A stretch of 64,000 nt of DNA from Streptomyces sp. NBC_01016 (GCF_026341035.1 NZ_JAPEOQ010000002.1:2728001-2792000); one strand, 5' to 3'. Positions 42,250 to 51,228 are shown, counted from the stretch's first letter. A program made the numbers and translations. Notes: generated by a model from the letters alone, not told the origin.

Positions 42250-42451
42250 GCTCGCTCCTGCGGTAGTTGCTGTGCGATCACGTACTCGGCCTGTAGACCT
42301 CTCGCTGCCCGCAAACTCATCGGTGCTTCGAGCCGGTCTGGAACGGCGGCTCGTATTGACTCACTCGGTGCCACTGGACGTGGCTCGTGGTCGCCGCCCA
42401 CACCCGCGCCGAAACCCTCAATGCCCCGCCCCGGTAGGCCAGTTGTGAAAA

Positions 42452-42486
42452 GCCCCCGGCCGGCAAGGGTGTTGCCGGGCGGGGGC
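42452..42486 (-). terminator. Terminator of the small secreted protein gene
   Basis: A 14-15-bp stem with one mismatch (GCCCCCGGCCGGCAA with TTGCCGGGCGGGGGC) lies 58 nt beyond the stop at 42544. The remaining spacer (42250-42451) shows nothing recognisable. Confidence 0.7.
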
Positions 42487-42543
42487 TCGTTCACCTTCGA
42501 GGCCGGCTGTGGGCCCGCCCCGAAGTGGTCAATCGGTCAGGCC

Positions 42544-42852
42544 TCAGCCGCCGATCGGGCCGGGGGCGTCGTTGTCGGTGTCCTGGCACTGCTGGATACG
42601 GTTCTGGATCGCCCGCGCCTTGGCGCGCTCCTTCGCGGCCGACTTGTGGTAGCCGAGGTTGTCCAGCTTGGCGGCTTTGGACTTGTGGCTGGCGACCTGC
42701 TGGCGCATCTTCGAGATGTTGCAGGTGATCGGGCCACGGACCGACACGCTGCCCTGCTCGGCAACGGGTGCGGCCTGCGCGGGGACGGCCGAGAACAGGA
42801 CGCCGCCCGCGATGGCAGCGGACACGGCGAGTGTGGTGAAACGTCGGGTCAA
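42544..42852 (-). CDS. Small secreted helical protein
   Basis: The 102-residue product uses a TTG start at 42852 with GAGAGGA upstream. A signal peptide (LAVSAAIAGGVLFSAVPAQA) is followed by a lysine/arginine-rich helical mature part (SKMRQQVASHKSKAAKLDNLGYHKSAAKERAKARAIQNRI) and two cysteines (TCNIS, QQCQD). It could be a coiled extracellular protein closed by a disulfide. No known family; its basic helix could bind wall polymers or nucleic acid. Confidence 0.65.
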   Translation of the reverse strand: MTRRFTTLAVSAAIAGGVLFSAVPAQAAPVAEQGSVSVRGPITCNISKMRQQVASHKSKAAKLDNLGYHKSAAKERAKARAIQNRIQQCQDTDNDAPGPIGG

Positions 42853-43433
42853 GATTGTTCCTCTCCAAGTGACAGATCACAGCGACCTGTTGGGGGGTGG
42901 CTGATAGCAGTCGGTCACTGTATATGAAGAGATCGACTTTTCCTGGTATTAATCGCCGTACCTGCAGGGTCGGCCGACGACGCGGACGCCTGTCGCACCG
43001 CCGACGCCGCCCCCACCTCTACCTCGCCGAACTCTCGGTCTCCGGGTGCCTGTTGCGGGACGCCGGGCTTCTTCCCTCTTGCAACGAACGCCCAGAGATG
43101 TCGACTTCCAGGTTCTGCAAGCCCCACGTGGCCGTCACCGCGACAACAGCCGGTCCAGCAGCGTCCCCTCGTTCTGCCGCAGCCGGTCCAACCGCGCCTG
43201 CCGGGCATGCGCCCGGGACCGGACTCGGGACAGGGCCCGCCGCATCGGCTCTCCGCTCGCTCGAATCGATCGAAACACCGCTCCGCGCTCCAGCCTCTCC
43301 CGGCGCGGCCGTCACCGCCGCCGGAAGCGGCTGCGGGAGCCCGTACGGTTCGCCGGACACACCACGCCCGCGATCGTCACGTGCACGATCACCACGTCAG
43401 CGATCACCACGCCCGCGATCGCCACGTCCGCGA
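42853..43433. other. 581-bp gap with weak coding potential only
   Basis: The first 100 bases form an AT-richer promoter region for the secreted protein. The rest holds no convincing gene. The best candidate is a leftward GTG-started frame at 43135-43278 encoding 47 arginine-rich residues ending NEGTLLDRLLSR. The right end contains the 15-nt repeat array 43371-43445. Confidence 0.5.
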
Positions 43434-43445
43434 TCACCACATCTC
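43371..43445. repeat. 15-nt tandem repeat array (5 units) at the antiporter 3' end
   Basis: Five contiguous units of type CGATCACCACGTCCG (43371-43445) overlap the last codons and stop of the antiporter gene. A partial sixth unit precedes them. There are no spacers, so it is not a CRISPR. Confidence 0.9.
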
Positions 43446-44648
43446 CGTCCCGGCGACATTCGTCCGCGCAGGCACCGCCTCACGTTCCTTGCCCCGCAAC
43501 CGGAGGCCGAGCAGCGGGAAGACGAGGACGGACACCATGGCCGCGCCGACCATCGCGGCCGCCTCGCCCCTGCCGAGGAGTTCCTCCGCGAGGCCGATCG
43601 TCGTGATGGCGACGACCAGCGGCAGGCAGGTGGCCGAGTGGAGCGTCAGCGCCCGGCGGCTGAGCGGGGAGAGGTCGCGTGGGGCGAGCGCGTACGTCGG
43701 AAGTCCGCGTACGAGCAGGAACAGGACCAGGAACACGGGCAGCAGAACGAGCGGACGCCCGCCGGAGAGGAGCGACGACAGGTCGAACTCGATCCCGGTC
43801 ACGATGAAGAACAGGGGCACGAGAAAGCCGAAGCCCAGGCCCTCGATCTTGCTCAGGACGTCCCTACCGACCTCCGGTGCCGTGCCCTGGAGAACCAGCC
43901 GGGTCAGCAGCCCGGCGGCGAAGGCGCCGAGCAGCACGTCGAGGCCGAAGGCCTGCGACAGGGCGAGCATCGAGACGAGCAGCAGCATGACGAAGCGGAC
44001 CGCGAACTGGCCGCTCGTGTGCAGCGTCGTCTGGATGACCCGGGTGAACCAGGGCGGGCGCGGGCGGAGCGCCCAGAACACGGCCCCCGCGGTGATGGCG
44101 GCGAACACGGCGAGGATGACCGTCGACAGGCCGGGGTCACGGCCGCTGAGCAGGACGGAGATGGCGATGATGGGCCCGAACTCGCCGACCGCGCCGAACG
44201 CCGTCGTGACGGTGCCGAACCGGCCCTGCAGATCGCCGCTGTCGCGCAGGATGGGAACGACCGTGCCCAGCGCCGTGCTGGTGAGGGCCGTCCCGATGAT
44301 CACGCTCTTGGGAAAGTCGAGGCCGGTCAGGGCCAGCGCCACCACGAGCCCCGCCACCAGCGAGATCACCCAGGCCCACACGGACCGGCGCAGCGTGTCG
44401 CCGCGGATGGCGTCGAACTGGATCTCGTACCCCGCGAGAAAGATCAGCAGGGACAGGCCGAGGTTCGCGAGAATGTCGGTGATCTCCCCGGAGCGGGCCC
44501 ACCCGAGGACGTCGGGGCCCATGAGAATGCCGAGCACGATCTCGAAGATGATCACGGGAACCCGGACCCAGCGGCCGAGACCGTGTGCCAGCAAGGGGGC
44601 CAGCACCGCCGCGGCCATGATGAGGATCAGCGTTCCCGGATGCTCCAC
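43434..44648 (-). CDS. CPA2-family cation:proton antiporter (KefB/NapA-like)
   Basis: The 404-residue protein has about eleven to twelve membrane helices. CPA2 motifs are visible: GLGRWVRVPVIIFEIVLGILMGPDVLGW, LANLGLSLLIFLAGYEIQFD, TALTSTALGTVVPIL and VPLFFIVTGIEFDL. It exchanges Na+ or K+ for protons at the cell membrane. No RCK/TrkA-N domain follows. The GTG start at 44648 has AGGGGGA upstream. The last codons lie within a 15-nt repeat array, so the C-terminus may vary in length between strains. Confidence 0.85.
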   Translation of the reverse strand: MEHPGTLILIMAAAVLAPLLAHGLGRWVRVPVIIFEIVLGILMGPDVLGWARSGEITDILANLGLSLLIFLAGYEIQFDAIRGDTLRRSVWAWVISLVAGLVVALALTGLDFPKSVIIGTALTSTALGTVVPILRDSGDLQGRFGTVTTAFGAVGEFGPIIAISVLLSGRDPGLSTVILAVFAAITAGAVFWALRPRPPWFTRVIQTTLHTSGQFAVRFVMLLLVSMLALSQAFGLDVLLGAFAAGLLTRLVLQGTAPEVGRDVLSKIEGLGFGFLVPLFFIVTGIEFDLSSLLSGGRPLVLLPVFLVLFLLVRGLPTYALAPRDLSPLSRRALTLHSATCLPLVVAITTIGLAEELLGRGEAAAMVGAAMVSVLVFPLLGLRLRGKEREAVPARTNVAGTEMW

Positions 44649-44880
44649 GACGATGTCCCCCTGGTGTGCGGCCGCTACCTGCTGGTTCCGAGGATCGGGG
44701 GAGCGGGCCGGTACGGCACCCATGGGCGGACCATGCGGGTGAACACGCCACGGCCCCAGGTGAGTTGAATCCTTGGATGCAGAGTGTGCGGGTGTGCGGG
44801 GTGTGCGGTTCGCGTCCGCCGATCGACACATCCTCCAAATTCGACGGTCCCGGCACTTGGGGATTTGATGGATCGCCCAA

Positions 44881-44923
44881 GCATCTGCAAGCCCTCTATG
44901 GAAATCTGCCTTGCAGATGCAAG
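44881..44923. promoter_or_regulatory. Nested inverted repeats in the antiporter/methyltransferase promoter region
   Basis: GCATCTGCAAG (44881-44891) and CTTGCAGATGC (44910-44920) are exact 11-bp inverted arms. The right arm also forms a 14-bp palindrome, CTTGCAGATGCAAG (44910-44923). They sit in the AT-rich part of the 343-bp gap 44649-44991, where nothing else is recognisable. Confidence 0.6.
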
Positions 44924-44991
44924 ATGGATGATGTTGTTCGGGTAGCGAATACGCAATCCCGGCCGGTTCGAGACCGCGAAGTGAGGTCCCC

Positions 44992-45768
44992 ATGGTCACG
45001 CGCACATACGACGGCGGCTCCGGCGACGTCGACCACGCCACCGTCGGCTCCGGCCGCGCCTCCCACCGTCGACCCGACGCACGCATCGCCCACACCATCG
45101 CCGCGGCGCTCGGCGATGCGCGGGACATCCTCAACGTCGGCGCCGGCACCGGCTCGTACGAGACGGCCGCGCACACCATCACCGCGGTCGAGCCCTCCCT
45201 GGCCCTGCGCGCCCGACGCCCGGCCGAGCTCGCCACCGCCATCGACGCCGTCGCCGAGAACCTGCCCTTCGACGACGGCCGGTTCGACGCCTCCATGGCC
45301 CTCTTCAGCGTCCATGAGTGGCCCGACCCCGCGGCGGGACTGCGCGAGATGCGGCGCGTCACCCGTGGCCCCGTCCTCGTCCTCACCTGCGACCCCGCCC
45401 GCGTACGCGACTTCTGGCTCTACGAGTACGCCCCCGATGTGCTGGACATCGAGGCCCGCCGCTACCCGCGCCTCGGCGAGCTGGCCGACGCGCTCGGCGG
45501 CACGGTCGACATCCAGCCCGTACCCATCCCGTTGGACTGCACCGACGGCTTCAACGAGGCGTACTACGGCCGCCCCGAACTGCTCCTCGACCCCGCGGCC
45601 CGCCAGGCCTGCTCGGCGTGGAGCTTCATCGACGACCGTGCGCGTCAGGACTTCGACACCTCGCTGCGCCACGCCCTGGGCTCCGGGGCCTGGGACGCGG
45701 CCTTCGGCCACCTGCGCCATCGACCGACCTACAGCGGATCCCTCGTCCTCCTGCGCGCCACGGTCTGA
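44992..45768 (+). CDS. Class I SAM-dependent methyltransferase
   Basis: The 258-residue protein contains RDILNVGAGTGSYE (SAM motif I), ENLPFDDGRFDASMALFSVHEWPD (motif II region) and EMRRVTRGPVLVLTCDPA. This resembles UbiE/Ubie-type enzymes with a variable C-terminus. It is followed 49 nt later by a TetR regulator, suggesting a regulated stress or tailoring function. Substrate unknown. Confidence 0.82.
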   Translation: MVTRTYDGGSGDVDHATVGSGRASHRRPDARIAHTIAAALGDARDILNVGAGTGSYETAAHTITAVEPSLALRARRPAELATAIDAVAENLPFDDGRFDASMALFSVHEWPDPAAGLREMRRVTRGPVLVLTCDPARVRDFWLYEYAPDVLDIEARRYPRLGELADALGGTVDIQPVPIPLDCTDGFNEAYYGRPELLLDPAARQACSAWSFIDDRARQDFDTSLRHALGSGAWDAAFGHLRHRPTYSGSLVLLRATV

Positions 45769-45817
45769 CCAGAGGACCTGTACGGCACCTGAGCACGGCC
45801 CGGAAGGGAGACACTGG

Positions 45818-46402
45818 ATGACGCCGCCCCGCCCGCGCGCGGCGCGATGCGACGCCGAGGGCAATCGCGTCCGCATCATCGAGACCGCGAGCGAGGCCTT
45901 CGCCCGCGCCCCTGGTGCGACCCTCCAGTCGATCGCGAAGGCGGCCGGCGTGGGCCAGGGGACGATGTACCGGCACTTCCCGCACCGCGAGGCGTTGCTC
46001 CTCGCCGTGTACCGGGGCGACATCGAGACACTTGCCGAAGCCGCTCCGCGCCTCCTCGACGAACACGCACCGCTGGACGCACTGCGCCTGTGGCTCGGCC
46101 GGCTCGCCGCATACAGCCGCAGCCAACACGGGGCGGTCCAGGCCGTCGAGGCCGCCACCCGGGCGGACCTGGGCGGCCACTGCTACCCGCTGATCACCGC
46201 GGCGTTGAACCGGATACTCGCCGCCTGCAAGGACGCCGAACTCGTACGGCCCGACGTCCATGCCGACGAGGTGCTGCTGCTCGTGTCCTTCCTGTGGAAA
46301 GCCGGCAGCGGCCCCGATCGGCAGGAGCGCACCGAACGCATGCTTGCCATCGTCACTGACGGGCTGCGGGCCACGGCATGCGGTCGGGACCGCTCGGGCT
46401 GA
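45818..46402 (+). CDS. TetR-family transcriptional regulator
   Basis: The 194-residue protein has a TetR DNA-binding domain (RIIETASEAFARAPGATLQSIAKAAGVGQGTMYRHFPHREALLLAVYRGDIETL) and a C-terminal ligand domain of the TetR_C/SbtR-like type. The ATG follows AAGGGAG. It may control the upstream methyltransferase, the downstream alcohol dehydrogenase, or both. Confidence 0.88.
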   Translation: MTPPRPRAARCDAEGNRVRIIETASEAFARAPGATLQSIAKAAGVGQGTMYRHFPHREALLLAVYRGDIETLAEAAPRLLDEHAPLDALRLWLGRLAAYSRSQHGAVQAVEAATRADLGGHCYPLITAALNRILAACKDAELVRPDVHADEVLLLVSFLWKAGSGPDRQERTERMLAIVTDGLRATACGRDRSG

Positions 46403-46421
46403 CCCGTCGGGGTGGCCGGGC

Positions 46422-46462
46422 GCTGCCCGCACCGGTCGCGTACGGTCGGTGCGGTCGGCAGC
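46422..46462 (+). terminator. Terminator after the TetR gene
   Basis: GCTGCCCGCACCG pairs with CGGTGCGGTCGGCAGC around a 12-nt loop, with small internal mismatches, 20 nt past the TetR stop. Confidence 0.6.
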
Positions 46463-46544
46463 CCGGACCCGGGTCCGAGGCGCTGACCAGCATTGTCAGG
46501 GCGGGGGCGGTCGTAAACGGCTGCCGGGAGAGCGGAGTTCGCGG

Positions 46545-47573
46545 ATGCGTGCAGTGGTCTTCGAGGAGTTCGGCAAAGACGCGGAGGTACGGCAGGTCGC
46601 CGACCCCGCGCCGCCCCGGGACGGAGTCGTGGTGCGGGTCGGGGCGACGGGGCTGTGCCGCAGCGACTGGCACGCCTGGCAGGGCCACGACCCGGACGTC
46701 CGCCTCCCGCACATCCCCGGCCACGAACTGGCCGGCACCGTCGAGGCGGTCGGCGCCGACGTCACCGAGTGGCGGACCGGCGACCGTGTCACCGTCCCGT
46801 TCATCTGCGCCTGCGGGCGCTGCGCCTCCTGTGTCCGCGGCGACCACCAGGTGTGCGAGCGCCAGGAGCAGCCCGGCTTCACGCACGCCGGATCGTTCGC
46901 CGAGTACGTCGCGCTGCACCATGCCGACGTGAACCTCGTCGCCGTCCCCGAGGGCATGACCGACGCCACCGCCGCGAGTCTGGGCTGCCGCTTCGCCACC
47001 GCCTTCCGCGCCGTCGCCGACCAGGGGCGCGCGGCCGCGGGGGAGTGGGTGGCGGTGCACGGCTGTGGAGGCGTGGGCCTGTCCGCCGTGATGATCGCGG
47101 CGGCGGCCGGGGCCCGGGTGGTGGCGGTGGACGTCTCTCCAGAGGCCCTCGCCCTGGCCTCCGCCTTCGGCGCCACCGTCTGCGTCAACGCGGCAGAGGT
47201 CCCGGACACCGCCGCGGCGGTCCGCGACGCCATCCGCGGCGGAGCCCACGTCTCCCTCGACGCGCTCGGTTCCCCCACCACCAGCGCCGCCTCCGTCGCG
47301 AGCCTGCGCCGCCGCGGACGCCACGTCCAGGTCGGCCTCCTGCCGGGCGGCGCCCACCTCCCGATGGACCGGGTCGTCGCCCTCGAACTCGAACTCCTCG
47401 GCAGCCACGGCATGGCGGCGCACGCCTACCCCCGCATGCTGGAACTGGTCACCGCCGGAACCCTGCGCCCCGACCGCCTCGTCACCGCCACGATCTCCCT
47501 GGACGAGACACCGGCCGCGCTCAACGCGATGGGCTCAGCGCCGGGCCGAGGGGTCACGATGATCGCGCCCTGA
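46545..47573 (+). CDS. Zinc-dependent medium-chain alcohol dehydrogenase
   Basis: The 342-residue protein has catalytic zinc residues (GLCRSDWHAW and IPGHELAG), the structural zinc lobe CACGRCASCVRGDHQVC, and the cofactor motif VHGCGGVGLSAVMIA followed by VVAVDVS. It oxidises an alcohol or reduces an aldehyde with NAD(P). The ATG at 46545 lies 142 nt after the TetR gene. Substrate unknown. Confidence 0.88.
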   Translation: MRAVVFEEFGKDAEVRQVADPAPPRDGVVVRVGATGLCRSDWHAWQGHDPDVRLPHIPGHELAGTVEAVGADVTEWRTGDRVTVPFICACGRCASCVRGDHQVCERQEQPGFTHAGSFAEYVALHHADVNLVAVPEGMTDATAASLGCRFATAFRAVADQGRAAAGEWVAVHGCGGVGLSAVMIAAAAGARVVAVDVSPEALALASAFGATVCVNAAEVPDTAAAVRDAIRGGAHVSLDALGSPTTSAASVASLRRRGRHVQVGLLPGGAHLPMDRVVALELELLGSHGMAAHAYPRMLELVTAGTLRPDRLVTATISLDETPAALNAMGSAPGRGVTMIAP

Positions 47574-47642
47574 CGCAAACCGCCGGGCGGAGGCGCACGC
47601 GCAGCGGCTCGCCGCGAACTCCATACGCACCTCGCCCGCGGC

Positions 47643-50435
47643 TCAGCGGCGCCCGCCGCCACCAGTGGTGCCGCCGTTCCCGCCTCCGTCCCCGGGGCGC
47701 ACACACCCGGGGCAGTCCCCGTTCGTGTGCCGCAGGTAGCGATGCTGGTTCGCCAGGTCGACCACCCTGGTCATTGAGGGCTCCTCGGTGGGGAAGCCCA
47801 CGCCGAACCGCTGGTAGAAGCCGAGCAGTTGGCCGTCGGCGCGCTCGACTGCGTCGCGGGCCCGGTCGTACGCCACCGAGGTCAGCCGGCGGAGGTCGAT
47901 GCGCACGAGCCGCTCGCCGTCGGGCGGATGGGGCGCTGCGGGCCGCTCGTCGTCGGGTGCGGGAGGCGGTGCGGGCCGGTCGATCCGCTCGCCCCACCGG
48001 TAGAAGATCCGCTTCACCGGGCCGTCCTCCACCAGCCCGCCGAGGTACTCCTTGAGGATCTGCACGACCCCGTTGTCGCCCAGGTCGGGGATGTCGAAGG
48101 TGCGGGTGGCAGCCAGGGAGGCGAGTTCGGCGAAACGGTCGGTCCGCTGTTCGCGATCCGCGGCGAGCTGCTGGCTCGCGTCGAGCTGGGCGAGCTCTTC
48201 GTCGAGGCCGTCGGTCTCCGGCGGCACGGCAGGTTGCGGTGCGGCCGGGTCGTCGACGTCGAGTGAAGCGGCCTGGTAACGGCCGACCTGACGCGCGAGT
48301 TGGCGGGCCGCCGGGCTCACCGGCTCCCCGGGTGGCGAGGGCGCCGCCCGGTACACGGCCAGGACCACGGATCGCAGGCGCGCCGCCGAGCGGGGATGCG
48401 CCGTCACCTGCTGATGGATCTCCCGGTACGCGGCCGCTGCACCCGCCGCGTCCTCGCGGCGCTGCGTCTCCAGCGCGTACCTCTTGGCCACCGGCCGCTT
48501 CCACGTCCCCTCGGAGACCGGGGCCAGGACGACGGCGAACAGTAGCGTGACCATGAGGCCGAGGCTGAGCCCGCTGAGGACGCGCCGCCCGAAGTTGACC
48601 GCGGCGCCCAGCGGCAGCCGCGACTCGCGGAAGCGGGCCGGACGCAACCGCTCCCGCAAGCGCGCGACGCGCTCCGGCCACCGCAACACCGCGTAACTGC
48701 CGCAGGCCAGCACGGTGTACGCCACGAGCCAGTACAGCCAGGGCACTTCGGTCAGTCCTTGGATCGAGCTCAACACGCCCCGAACTGCGGCGACTTGGGT
48801 CGGGCTGAACGACAGTACGTTGCCCAGCCACACCACGAACAAGGCCAGAACCAGGCCGAGTTGCAGGGATACCACGACGTCGGCCGCCGCCTGCACCGTC
48901 GGCCGCGGCGAGTCCTTCAACCGGCGCCAGCCACGCCAGCAGAGCCAGATCGCGATCGGAAAGAACAGCCCGGCGGCCGGCAGCACGGTCAGTATGTCGC
49001 CGGCGACCAGCTGTTGGGCGGCCAGGCACACCAGCGCCACGCCGGGAAGATCCGGGAGGTGCCGCACTACGGTGCGTTCCGACCGGTCGCACCGCTTGAT
49101 GGCGAGCACCAGCGCCCAACCGCCGAAGAAGACCAGCACGAGCAGCGGGACAAGCCGGGACGGGAACGACCAGAACAGCCTGGCCAGCAGCGTGACCGGC
49201 ACGCCGAGGGCGACCAGCGCGAGGACGAGGGCGGCGACGTACCGGCGGTGCCGGAACCAGCGGATCAGCGGTTCGACGACGAACTCGCCCACCGTTCGCG
49301 GCAGGATCCCGACGAACGCCGCGAGCCCCAGCCCGAAGACGGCCCCGAAGAACCCGCCGAAGACCGCCGCGAGGACGGCCATCAGGACGGGGCCGACCCC
49401 GTCCACCCCCTGCCGGTCACCGAGCCGCCAGGCAGCCCAGGCGCCGATGCCGAAGGTGACGTACCAGCTCAACTGATCTGCTACGTCGCTGGGTTCCTCG
49501 GTGTCATTGGTGCCATGAGGCTCCCCGGTTTCCTCGGTGTCATCGCCGGTCGCCGTCGGGGTGGGTCGTGGGGCAGCGGTCGGAGCGGGTGCGGTCGGTG
49601 GCCGGTCGGTGCGTTGGCGGTGTGCGATGGCGAGGAGGACCTCGAGGTGGGGGACCTGGTACTGCGGAATCACGTAGTGGGTCGGGAAGTCGGGGCCGCG
49701 TGAGGACACCTCCAGGCCACCCTCGTCCGTGACGGTGATCGAAACGACGTCCTGCCAGGTCGTGAAGTCGTCCCGCCCGCGCCCGCGCCTGCGCCGCACA
49801 GCCAACCCGTCCCGACTCACCACCAGCACCCCGAACGGGACTTCGGCACCGTCCAGGACCGCCGCGATGGTCGGCGCCAGGACCGCGTCCCCGATGGCCT
49901 GCTGGATCGCCGGGCCCCACTCGCCCTCGTCCGGGAGCTGGAGCCCCTTGATCAACGTGCGGGTGGGCAGGCCCCGGATACGGGTCGCGTTGAGGAGGGG
50001 GCCGCGGTCGGCCGCCCCGAGTGTGATGACCGTCCCGTCGGGGTTGGCCAGCTTGTAGCGTTGCCTGCCGTCCGTGAAGAGCATCGTCGACGACCAGAGG
50101 TAGACGGCATCCCGCCCGTTGGAAGCGACGGCCATCACCCCGCGCTCGTACAGACGCAGCTCTGCGCGCGCGTGCCGCCAGTGCCAGAGCCCTCGGATGG
50201 CAACCGGCCCCAACAGCGCGAGCACACCCAGGACTTGGGCCACGGTCGCGTCGTCCCAGCTGAAGAACGCGCCGATGAGAATCGTCACGAGGAAGGTCAG
50301 GGCGGAGAAGGGGATGAGTCGCAGCAGGAGGAGCACATACGTCAAGGGCCCTCGGCGCGGCGGCCAGTAGGTGCGGCGATGCTGCCCCAGCACAGGGTGC
50401 TTCGCCTCGGCCTCTGCACTCCTGAGCTCATCCAC
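47643..50435 (-). CDS. Large multi-pass membrane protein with N-terminal DUF6585-like domain
   Basis: The 930-residue protein has two helices (about 33-58 and 66-82), then a PH-like soluble segment (about 92-272, LRLYERGVMAVASNGRDAVYLW to THYVIPQYQVPHLEVLLAIAHR) of DUF6585 character. A Pro/Thr/Glu linker (278-318) follows, then a cluster of about ten helices (325-670) and a C-terminal soluble region. That region ends with a CPGC motif (GDCPGCVRP) and a glycine-rich tail. A GTG start at 50435 is used. It is monocistronic. No transporter or enzyme family is recognised; sensing or scaffolding at the membrane is possible. Confidence 0.72.
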   Translation of the reverse strand: MDELRSAEAEAKHPVLGQHRRTYWPPRRGPLTYVLLLLRLIPFSALTFLVTILIGAFFSWDDATVAQVLGVLALLGPVAIRGLWHWRHARAELRLYERGVMAVASNGRDAVYLWSSTMLFTDGRQRYKLANPDGTVITLGAADRGPLLNATRIRGLPTRTLIKGLQLPDEGEWGPAIQQAIGDAVLAPTIAAVLDGAEVPFGVLVVSRDGLAVRRRRGRGRDDFTTWQDVVSITVTDEGGLEVSSRGPDFPTHYVIPQYQVPHLEVLLAIAHRQRTDRPPTAPAPTAAPRPTPTATGDDTEETGEPHGTNDTEEPSDVADQLSWYVTFGIGAWAAWRLGDRQGVDGVGPVLMAVLAAVFGGFFGAVFGLGLAAFVGILPRTVGEFVVEPLIRWFRHRRYVAALVLALVALGVPVTLLARLFWSFPSRLVPLLVLVFFGGWALVLAIKRCDRSERTVVRHLPDLPGVALVCLAAQQLVAGDILTVLPAAGLFFPIAIWLCWRGWRRLKDSPRPTVQAAADVVVSLQLGLVLALFVVWLGNVLSFSPTQVAAVRGVLSSIQGLTEVPWLYWLVAYTVLACGSYAVLRWPERVARLRERLRPARFRESRLPLGAAVNFGRRVLSGLSLGLMVTLLFAVVLAPVSEGTWKRPVAKRYALETQRREDAAGAAAAYREIHQQVTAHPRSAARLRSVVLAVYRAAPSPPGEPVSPAARQLARQVGRYQAASLDVDDPAAPQPAVPPETDGLDEELAQLDASQQLAADREQRTDRFAELASLAATRTFDIPDLGDNGVVQILKEYLGGLVEDGPVKRIFYRWGERIDRPAPPPAPDDERPAAPHPPDGERLVRIDLRRLTSVAYDRARDAVERADGQLLGFYQRFGVGFPTEEPSMTRVVDLANQHRYLRHTNGDCPGCVRPGDGGGNGGTTGGGGRR

Positions 50436-50526
50436 CCCGGAGAGTGTTCCGCATAACAGGTCGCTCGACGACCGGATTGCGCGCGGGCGCAGGCAAGGAG
50501 TGCGTTGGGGGCCCCGCCCCAGCTTG

Positions 50527-50545
50527 ACCGGATGCTGCCTCCGTT
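50527..50545. promoter_or_regulatory. TetR operator copy 1
   Basis: ACCGGATGCTGCCTCCGTT is an imperfect palindrome and the mirror image of the copy at 50561-50579. Together they flank AT-rich promoter DNA upstream of the TetR gene. Confidence 0.6.
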
Positions 50546-50560
50546 TTACTCTCGAATGAG

Positions 50561-50579
50561 AACGGAGGCGGCATCCGTT
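50561..50579. promoter_or_regulatory. TetR operator copy 2
   Basis: AACGGAGGCGGCATCCGTT has symmetrical arms AACGGA and TCCGTT, the pattern common to TetR-family autoregulatory sites in actinobacteria. It lies 38 nt upstream of the TetR start. The pair also forms a 17-bp hairpin followed by TTTTT, so a terminator role cannot be excluded. Confidence 0.6.
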
Positions 50580-50617
50580 TTTACGTGTGATGGAACCGGC
50601 AGGGATCGGGAGGGCGT

Positions 50618-51214
50618 ATGAGCACCAGTGGGCAACAGGGGCGCAAACCCCGTGCCGATGTCCAGCGCAACCGCGCTGCCCTCCTGGAAGCGGCGCAACG
50701 ACACTTTCTCCGGCATGGGGTCGGCACCTCCCTGGAGGCCGTGGCCAAGGAGGCGGGTGTGGGGCCCGCCACCTTGTATCGGCACTTCCCCACCCGGGAA
50801 GCGCTGCTGGCCGCCGTGCTGCAGACGCGCTCCGAAGAGCTGGTGAACCGCCAGGCGGACATCGCGAAGCTCGGTGACTCCGTCGAGGCGCTGGAGCAGT
50901 GGCTGCGGGCGCTGGAGGAGTACTTCAGTGCCTTCAGTGGGCTGCCGGAGCCGCTCATGGCCGCGGCCCGCGCGCACGAGCCGAACAATCCGCTCACGCT
51001 TCCCTGTGACACCCTCATCTCCGCCACGGACGAGTACCTGCGGACCGCCCAACTCGCGGGCCGGGTACGGGAGTCGGTGCAGGGGTACGACCTGTTCCTT
51101 GCGGCCGTCTCGGTCGCCTGGATCCAGGGCACCGGTGCCACCGACGAAGCGTCGCTGGACCGGTTGCGTGCGCTCATCGCCAGCGGTTACCGCGAGCGGG
51201 ACGACCAGGCGTAG
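50618..51214 (+). CDS. TetR-family transcriptional regulator
   Basis: The 198-residue protein has the TetR helix-turn-helix (ALLEAAQRHFLRHGVGTSLEAVAKEAGVGPATLYRHFPTREALLAAVL) and a SbtR-like C-terminal domain (FSAFSGLPEPLMAAARAHEPNNPL). The ATG follows GGGAGGG. Two inverted operator copies lie upstream. It probably controls the reductase and nitroreductase genes downstream, perhaps in response to an electrophile or drug. Confidence 0.9.
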   Translation: MSTSGQQGRKPRADVQRNRAALLEAAQRHFLRHGVGTSLEAVAKEAGVGPATLYRHFPTREALLAAVLQTRSEELVNRQADIAKLGDSVEALEQWLRALEEYFSAFSGLPEPLMAAARAHEPNNPLTLPCDTLISATDEYLRTAQLAGRVRESVQGYDLFLAAVSVAWIQGTGATDEASLDRLRALIASGYRERDDQA

Positions 51215-51228
51215 GCCTTCGCCGCCCT

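Noticed and set aside
43371..43445. Possible CRISPR array
   Set aside because: The units are contiguous 15-mers without unique spacers and no cas genes are nearby.
50527..50579. A simple intrinsic terminator for the gene at 47643-50435
   Set aside because: That gene runs leftward and starts here, so it does not need a terminator at this place. The symmetrical AACGGA/TCCGTT sites fit a TetR operator better, although attenuation is left open.
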